A DNA stretch of 64,000 nt, from positions 52,768,456 to 52,832,455 of the forward strand of contig CM067322.1 of NCBI GenBank assembly GCA_034231615.1, given 5' to 3'. The position numbers and the translations under genes are program-made. Below are positions 57,243-64,000 of the stretch, piece after piece. Source of the DNA: Meghimatium bilineatum (lineage: Eukaryota; Mollusca; Gastropoda; Stylommatophora; Philomycidae). The number at the start of each line of letters is the position of its first letter. The stretch's first letter is position 1. Below the pieces are notes generated by a model that searched no databases, was not told the DNA's origin, and saw only the letters and a program-made list of their open reading frames with translations.

Positions 57243-58615
57243 TTTTTGCATTAGATAACTTAATTTCAGCACTATTTGAGATTGAATAACTTAATTTCAG
57301 CACTATTTGAGATTGAATAACTTAATTTCAGCAGTATTTGAGATTGAATAACTTAATTTCAGCACTATTTGAGATTGAATAACTTAATTTCAGCACTATT
57401 TGAGATTGAATAACTTAATTTCAGCACTATTTGAGATTGAATAACTTAATTTCAGCACTATTTGAGATTGAATAACTTAATTTCAGCACTATTTGAGATT
57501 GGATAGCTTAATTTCAGCACTATTTGAGATTGGATAACTTAATTTCAGCACTATTTGAGATTGGATAACTTAATTTCAGCACTATTTGAGATTGTATAAC
57601 TTAATTTCAGCACTATTTGAGATTGGATAACTTAATTTCAGCACTATTTGAGATTGGATTACTTAATTTCAGCACTATTTGAGATTGAATAACTTAATTT
57701 CAGCACTATTTGAGATTGGATAACTTAATTTCAGCACTATTTGAGATTGGATAAGTTAATTTCAGCAGTATTTGAGATTGGATAACTTAATTTCAGCACT
57801 ATTTGAGATTGGATAACTTAATTTCAGCAGTATTTGAGATTGGATAACTTAATTTCAGCACTATTTGAGATTGGATAACTTAATTTCAGCAGTATTTGAG
57901 ATTGGATAACTTAATTTCAGCACTATTTGAGATTGGATAACTTAATTTCAGCACTAATTGAGATTGGATAACTTAATTTCAGCACTATTTGAGATTGGAT
58001 AACTTAATTTCAGCACTATTTGAGATTGAATAACTTAATTTCAGCACTATTTGAGATTGAATAACTTAATTTCAGCACTATTTGAGATTGGATAACTTAA
58101 TTTTAGCACTATTTGAGATTGGATAACTTAATTTCAGCACTATTTGAGATTGAATAACTTAATTTCAGCACTATTTGAGATTGAATAACTTAATTTCAGC
58201 ACTATTTGAGATTTAATAACTTAATTTCAGCACTATTTGAGATTGGATAACTTAATTTCAGCACTATTTGAGATTTGATAACTTAATGTCAGCACTATTT
58301 GAGATTGAATAACTTAATTTCAGCACTATTTGAGATTGAATAACTTAATTTCAGCACTATTTGAGATTGAATAACTTAATTTCAGCACTATTTGAGATTG
58401 GATAACTTAATTTCAGCACTATTTGAGATTTGATAACTTAATGTCAGCACTATTTGAGATTGAATAACTTAATTTCAGCACTATTTGAGATTGGATAACT
58501 TAATTTCAGCACTATTTGAGATTGGATAACTTAATTTCAGCAGTATTTGAGATTGGATAACTTAATTTCAGCACTATTTGAGATTGGATAACTTAATTTC
58601 AGCACTATTTGAGAT
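57243..58615. repeat. minisatellite/satellite-like array, 31-bp unit, about 44 copies
   Basis: Unit TAACTTAATTTCAGCACTAT TTGAGATTGGA. It is very homogeneous, with recurrent single-base variants (GAATAAC/GGATAAC, CAGTATT) and a repeated block pattern. It begins directly at the 5' end of the LINE at 56531-57235. The largest array here. Confidence 0.99.
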
Positions 58616-58799
58616 TGAAATTCACTGAACGAATGGGTATTACAGAGACTGAATGAATTGAAGATCAAGAGTGCATGGAAAATTAGCGCACAACGGGAAC
58701 GATAAGCATACATACTCTTCACCATCTGCGAAAAGTAACTGAGCACCTATGTGTATTCCCGGAGTTTAGTTACATTAGTTTTTACATAATTAAATACTT

Positions 58800-58851
58800 G
58801 AAACTCCTATACATGAACAAGATATAGTCCGGAGTACAGAATGGGCTACAT
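58800..58851 (-). mobile_element. SINE3 scrap
   Basis: GATATAGTCCGGAGTACAGA ATG matches the SINE3 block near its 3' end and is cut by the 26-bp array. Confidence 0.55.
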
Positions 58852-59395
58852 CAAGTTCACAGGTTGTGATATCTTCACATGTTCACAGGTTGTGAAATCT
58901 TCACATGTTCACAGGTTGTGATATCTTCACATGTTCACAGGTTGTGATATCTTCACATGTTCACAGGTTGTGAAATCTTCACATGTTCACAGGTTGTGAT
59001 ATCTTCACATGTTCACAGGTTGTGAAATCTTCACATGTTCACAGGTTGTGAAATCTTCACATGTTCACAGGTTGTGATATCTTCACATGTTCACAGGTTG
59101 TGAAATATTCACATGTTCACAGGTTGTGATATCTTCACATGTTCACAGGTTGTGAAATCATCACATGTTCACAGGTTATGATATCTTTACATGTTCACAG
59201 GTTGTGAAATCTTCACATGTTCACAGGTTGTGATATCTTCACATGTTCACAGGTTGTGAAATCTTCACATGTTCACAGGTTGTGATATCTTCACATACAG
59301 CGTGTGAAATCTTCACATGTTCACAGGTTGTGATATCTTCACATACTCATAGCGTGTGATATCTTCACATGTTCACAGCTTGTGTTAGACCCCAT
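58852..59395. repeat. minisatellite, 26-bp unit, about 21 copies
   Basis: Unit GTTCACAGGTTGTGATATCT TCACAT. GATATC and GAAATC variants alternate irregularly. Each unit carries the inverted pairs TCACA-GGT-TGTGA and TGTGA-TATCT-TCACA. Confidence 0.98.
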
Positions 59396-59881
59396 AAATT
59401 CGAGGCTGCATGCAATTTTAGTTGATTAAACTTTTTTTTAATCATGCGGGCTATCCAATCCGAGACCAAGAAATACTTTGATGAATCGTATGACACGCAT
59501 AACTAAATTCTATGTTCATCTTTCCAACCCCCAACAACAAACTGACTCAACTTATCTATACATATCATATATATACTTCACAAAATCTATAAAAATAAAA
59601 ACCTGGAAAATGACTAAAATGTCACAATAAAAGAAGCCAAAGAAAAAGTAGCTGGTCAAATAGTCACTAGAAAATAAGTCACCGAATAACGTCATAATAA
59701 AAAAGATGAAATGGGCAAATTTCACTATAAAAAAGAAAGGAAACTGGATATAGCATTGTTTTTGCCTCTTTCTCTAATAGAAACATTTCATTGTGAAATA
59801 TGTGTGTCTAAAATGTAGTTTCAGAGTGATCGTATGAAAGGAAGAAATAAATCTTAGTGTGACGTCATCTTCATTTGTGAA
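59396..59881. other. no gene seen
   Basis: AT-rich. Loosely repeated phrases (GTCACAATAAAAGAAG, GTCATAATAAAAAAGATG) around 59580-59750 may be a worn tandem repeat. Confidence 0.5.
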
Positions 59882-60152
59882 TCTTCTTCTGCATTCGTTC
59901 TGAAACTCCAGGATATTAGCGGCGTCTATTCCAGAGAACAGAATGCGCCGTATCATGGTTACATATTATCTGCGATAACTGCTTCTTTCGGCCTGACACA
60001 TCCGACTTCAGCATGACGTCTGGATCATTTTGACCCATATAGGGTGGGACAACTAATTCCGACCCCAAAACCTCCCTAGTCGCATCTTACGACATGTATG
60101 GATGTTTAAAAAATGTTACTATTTATTTGCTCCCCTTTCGTGCCCTTTAAGG
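59882..60152 (-). mobile_element. SINE3, near-complete copy
   Basis: Same block order as 30838-31112: CTTCTTCTGCATTCGTTCTG, CCAGAGAACAGAATGCGC, TTTCGGCCTGACACATCCGA CTTCAGCATG, TCTTACGACATG, GCTCCCCTTTCG. Confidence 0.85.
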
Positions 60153-60189
60153 ATGTATTGCTACTTCCTAATAAATTGTGCATGCTACA

Positions 60190-60420
60190 TTCTCCTGATT
60201 AAAAAAACCCAGAAGTTTAGACAACATTTTATTGGTTAAAAAGTCGAGAAGTTGAAACATAACATTTTTTGATTACAAAAGCCTATAAGTTGAGATACAA
60301 CATTTTGCTAATTATAAAACTCCTAAGCTGAGATAAAAAATTTCGATGATTTAAAAAACCCAGAAGTTGAGACACAACATTATGGTATTAAAAAAAACCC
60401 CAGAATGTTAGTTGTAACAT
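60190..60420. repeat. degenerate tandem repeat, about 44 bp
   Basis: About five diverged units containing AACCCAGAAGTTGAGACACA ACATT. Confidence 0.8.
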
Positions 60421-60663
60421 GTGTCGTCATTGAATGTTTTTCCTATGAAACATTTTCGATCACCATAACTTAATTGTGGCGTTTTTCCTCTTACATTTAT
60501 CCTAGCCAATAACTGTGACTTTTTTCACGTGCTCCTAATCGGTGTGGTCTTTGTCTTTATTCATTTTTCCCCCCATCAATTACGTTATTATCTTTGTTCG
60601 TTCCGTTTCCACCTATATTTACGTTTTTAGCACTTCCTGTTCCTATTCTTCAGGCATCTCACT

Positions 60664-61952
60664 CAGTGCCGTCTTTACACCATTTAGGGCCCCTGGGCAA
60701 AGAAATATTGTTGGGCCCCTGGGCAAAGAAAGAGTGCCCCCCTCCCGCAGGAATAACAAATAAATGGTTGATAATATTAAAAATAATGTATTATTTATTT
60801 TATTGTCACTATACTCATTTCAACCAAATTGTTGTTAAAACATGCTGTACAGCTGCAACTATAATCAACATTAAACATGAAAAACAGAGAGAAGAGATTT
60901 TATTTACATGTTTTATAGTATTACATATGATATTTGCAAAAACAAAAAAATTTACACACAAAAACAGATATTTACATATGTTTTTTAAATAATAAGCGCC
61001 ATAAGATATTACATCTATTACACAAGGTCAAATAAAGGTATTAAAATTCGTAATAAAAAAAATTTCTGAAATTAGACAAATTTCAGTACGGTACTTTATT
61101 ATAACAAGCGTTTGCGACATTTCTTTTTAGAAAATTGTTTTATTATCGGCTTGAAGTCAATGGTCTTTAGGGTGTCATTTTCTATGCCCATGAGTGATAG
61201 CCAGTTCAAACGATGCTGTCCCATTGTACTACGAAGCTGATTTTTTATAAGTTTACGTTTTGAAAAAGAACGTTCTCCTGTACAATTGCTCACCATCATG
61301 CACATGAACACTCTGAGTGCAATTTCAATGTTCGGAAAAACAGATTTTAAATTGTCCGAAATTATTTTTCTGTACAATGCAGGTAGAGTCTCGCAATTTT
61401 CATCAAGAGCCATGTAATGCTTGAGATGCTCACATTCATTTAAAAGGTGGTCATAACTCAAGTCCTTGTGGTACGTATTGGCAAGATGTTCGCTTTTTTT
61501 TCTTTAGTGCATCAGAAGTAATGGTTTTTAATTCACCCAAGAAAGAAAACAGATTTCCAATTTGTGAATACGCCTCTGCACGTCTTATTAGTTCAATGAT
61601 TAAAGTGTCCAGAATAGGGAGGAAAGTTTCTACCTTGCACTTTTCGGACTTAATTAGAAGTAACTCTTCTCCTGGCCTATCATATCTACTAAAACGCACA
61701 CTTCGGGTTCGTTCCCGTTTTTTTTCCATCACTGTAATCGGCATCTGGACACATACTTCTGGCTTTGAATTCATATTCAATGAAAAACTTAAAGGGCCCG
61801 TTCGCATATAAACACAAAATTATGAGAATTTTATAAAATAATACTAAATTTTATACGGGTTTTCCAAAACCCTACAAAATATTCGCACGGGGCCCCTATG
61901 CTCGTGGGCCCCGGGCAAATGCCCAACGGGCCTATGGGTTAAGACGGCATTG
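60664..61952 (-). mobile_element. hAT transposon, 1289 bp, perfect 8-bp TSD
   Basis: The left end CAGTGCCGTCTTTACACC and the complemented right end CAATGCCGTCTTAACCCA are terminal inverted repeats, followed on both sides by GGGCCCC/GGGCAAA blocks. Exact TSDs ATCTCACT lie at 60656-60663 and 61953-61960. The element carries the C-terminal part of a hAT transposase on the minus strand. It has interrupted a segment that reads continuously across the join and contains a hammerhead-like motif at 62035-62059. Confidence 0.97.
61099..61807 (-). pseudogene. hAT transposase C-terminal part, frameshifted
   Basis: Two overlapping minus frames encode one protein end. The first (61807-61451) has CKVETFLPILDTLIIELIRR and AYSQIGNLFSFLGELKTITS, which in ZMYM1-like hAT transposases lies before the dimerisation domain. 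The second (61461-61099) has CTGERSFSKRKLIKNQLRST and GQHRLNWLSLMGIENDTLKT, the conserved hAT dimerisation motif. The frames part near an 8-A run at 61494-61501 (minus strand), so one homopolymer indel probably broke the gene. The zinc finger and the catalytic core upstream are missing, so the element was internally deleted as well and could move only with help from another copy. Confidence 0.93.
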
Positions 61953-61960
61953 ATCTCACT

Positions 61961-62180
61961 TCCATATTTCGGTCGAACACGTCTGTGTGGTGTGGTCATT
62001 TCTATTCGTTGCCTTTTGATGTTTTGTGCGTATCTTGATAAAGGACTTCTGGTCGAAACGTTGATTATGTAATGTGTATTGTTATTTGTATGATTGTATC
62101 TTGTTTTTCGTTGTGTGTAATATTTCACATGAGCTTCCGACAGTGATAGTGTGTTAGTTGTCTTGCAGTAAAACTTCATC
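61961..62180 (+). other. interrupted repeat with hammerhead-like core
   Basis: TTGATAAAGGACTTCTGGTC GAAACG at 62035-62060 resembles the hammerhead ribozyme string CTGATGA-stem II-GAAAC found in Penelope-like retroelements. The C3-G8 positions read T and A here. Stem II pairs poorly. Confidence 0.35.
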
Positions 62181-63204
62181 CCTTGTTTTCTAGGTAAGTA
62201 CTATTTTCATACAGTTTTACTAGCAGTATTACCTTTTATTGATTGACTTTTTCCAGTGACTTTATTACTAATAACAATACATTTATTTCGAGCTTTTGTC
62301 CCATTACTGTGTTTTCTAACCACAATTTTGTCTTTGTCTGTGACTGTATTTAGTGACTATATTGCCGGCATCACACTTAACATCTTCAGTTACCACAATG
62401 GGATCACTGATTTCTTTAAACATCTTAAAGTTTTCTGTTGAGAATGTTCATTTTTGGAAAACAAATAAACAAAGCTTGAAAACAATCAGTCAATTTAACA
62501 AACATTTCAAGCGCACTTCCGCACAATAGGGTTACATTACCCATTACAAGTGGAGGGTGAGTTATAGTGAATGAGGAGTTAGTCGGGAGGATTTTCAGTA
62601 CTTCACTGGGCGAATCACATGATGTTTGCTTTGTTATATGACAGATTTGAAAGTAATACTTCCAATCATCACCATCATTTGTCAGGCTTAGATGGATTTT
62701 TACTATGAAATCCTTTACGCATCTCTATCAACTCAGAAAGTCTGATACTCGCAGTTTCCTAACCGTCTTGTCATGTCGTCCCATATTGTTTTTTTCTCAT
62801 TCATTTTTCCAAAGATTATTTTCTCACAAATTATTTCCATTATCACGGGGTTTAATGTTTTCTCGTTTTTTTCCCAATAGGTATCGAATAAATATCTCTG
62901 CCCATTTTTCTTTTCATTCTCGTTAGCTGTAATATCTGTTTGCTTGTAAGATTTAAAATTTTACACGAATTTCGAATTTCTTTGTAGGATTATGTTTTTA
63001 GCTGATCATGATATGAATAACATTCTTTTCATTAGTTAAAGGCTTCTGCGCGAGAAGTTGTCTGATGTGTTGATTTAACTTCTTAATGGACTTAACTTAT
63101 CTGCTTGATGAACTATTTAACTGAGTTGACGTGACTGTTTCTTTTACTTCTTAATTGTGTCAACTGATGTGTTTGTTTAGCTCGTAGCTCTATCTGTCAT
63201 TTGC
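62181..63204. other. no gene seen
   Basis: AT-rich. Repeated phrases such as TTAACTTCTTAATGGACTTA near 63070-63170 suggest an old tandem repeat. Confidence 0.5.
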
Positions 63205-63712
63205 CTCATTACCTGCAGGGATCTAATGCAGTGCCACTTTATTGTTAGTAGAGTATTTATTCAAAAGTTCAACGGTTGTTTTTGTTAGCAGATCTTTATG
63301 TTCATTTTGGAAGGCCTGGAGAACTGATATGCATTTATACAGGAAGACTATATTTGCTGCTTTGAGTCTCTGTTCCTTCAGAGCCCTTGATGCTTCTAAG
63401 ATTGCTTGTAACTCTGTTCTGTAGTTTGCGGATGCCAGTAACATTAGAGTTACACTTTTGAGGTGTTCAGTATTAGTATTTGCATCCCAGCTCGTCATAT
63501 CTGTATTGCATCTTGTGATAAACCATCTGTGAGCTGGGGTATTTGGTGTCTAGGTGATCAAGTGTTTTTGGTTTGAGAAGAGCAGTTTTCATAGTCCTGC
63601 TCTTAATGCCTGAGATTGTAAGTTTTGCAGTATGTATGTGTGACGTGTTTGCGATGTTGTAATATGCTTCTAATTGTTCCATTCGTCTGGGTTGTTGATG
63701 GTTACCTCCTCA
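63205..63712 (-). mobile_element. LINE-A RNase H fragment
   Basis: Minus strand: the pre-RNase H linker (GIKSRTMKTALLKPKTLD), then NYRTELQAILEASRALKEQR, which holds the second catalytic acid (Glu), then IVFLYKCISVLQAFQNEHKD, where the third catalytic Asp is expected before the Ser-rich turn but is replaced (LYK), then KVALH, a stop, IPAGNEANDR, where WIPAHCGIxGNExAD is usual, so about 8 residues were deleted. A frameshift lies near 63490. Inactive. Confidence 0.85.
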
Positions 63713-64000
63713 TTATTTTCCATCATTAAAAAAAAGATAATAGAAGTTCTTTAGTCGATCTTTTGTTAATTCATTTGTTTTCTCATGCAAAGGATGATGT
63801 TTTAGGTATCAATATTTTTCAGCTATTATTGTGATTTTCTCATCCCTATTGTCTATTGTATTTTGTAATTCTACTATTGCTTCAATTGCCGTTATATATG
63901 TTTTCTTTAGTATTGCCGTAATAATTAGAAAACCTGCATTCTGAATTTTGATGGCAGAAATCAGAGTCACCGAGCTACGACAGACCATGACTATACTTCA
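63713..64000. other. no gene seen
   Basis: T-rich spacer to the window edge. Confidence 0.6.

Noticed and set aside
1-64000. CRISPR arrays among the many regular repeats
   Set aside because: The repeats are contiguous tandem units without unique spacers, and all other content is eukaryotic retroelement sequence.

Overview
This window looks like gene-poor, repeat-dense, AT-rich animal DNA. There is no operon structure, no ribosome-binding-site-led ORF series and no confident host gene. Almost every long reading frame is either the decayed protein of a transposable element or a frame inside a tandem repeat. The best guess is an invertebrate, perhaps a heterobranch gastropod snail. That rests on I-group LINEs with RNase H resembling the snail element nimbus, as I remember it, and on tRNA-derived SINEs and abundant minisatellites. 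It is an inference that needs a database search.

Layout. 1-5.9 kb: decayed LINEs (one split by a SINE), two weak host-exon candidates (2389-2766 + and 3058-3549 -), and a 45-bp minisatellite split by a clean 1.74-kb LINE. 6-14.8 kb: a 30-bp minisatellite and scattered I-group and CR1/L2-like LINE pieces. 15-19 kb: a complete 203-bp tRNA-type SINE with target-site duplication (TSD) and a 51-bp minisatellite. 19.7-22 kb: a LINE with a GATA tail and a 41-bp minisatellite that carries a 60-bp LINE micro-insertion. 25.8-32 kb: a 1.97-kb RTE-type LINE with TSD and a LINE nested in another LINE. 32.5-35.7 kb: a 46-bp minisatellite and a GC-rich element with an AAAC tail. 37.3-38.5 kb: the ruin of a DDE transposase gene. 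39.3-41 kb: a 1.3-kb foldback palindrome. 41-49.9 kb: LINEs, SINEs, a 206-bp hAT MITE and a LINE flanked by an 82-bp direct repeat. 50-59.4 kb: seven tandem arrays, including a 1.37-kb array of 31-bp units and a 0.54-kb array of 26-bp units. 60.7-62 kb: a 1289-bp hAT transposon with perfect 8-bp TSDs and a frameshifted transposase. 63.2-63.7 kb: another LINE RNase H fragment.

The genes do not form a pathway; what the window records is a sequence of insertions. LINEs supply the machinery, SINEs share LINE-like 3' ends, DNA transposons leave MITEs, and tandem arrays grow inside or beside LINE copies. I found no convincing new biological system. The most unusual structures are the foldback with tandem-repeat arms, the 82-bp duplication around a LINE, and the two arrays at 57.2-59.4 kb.
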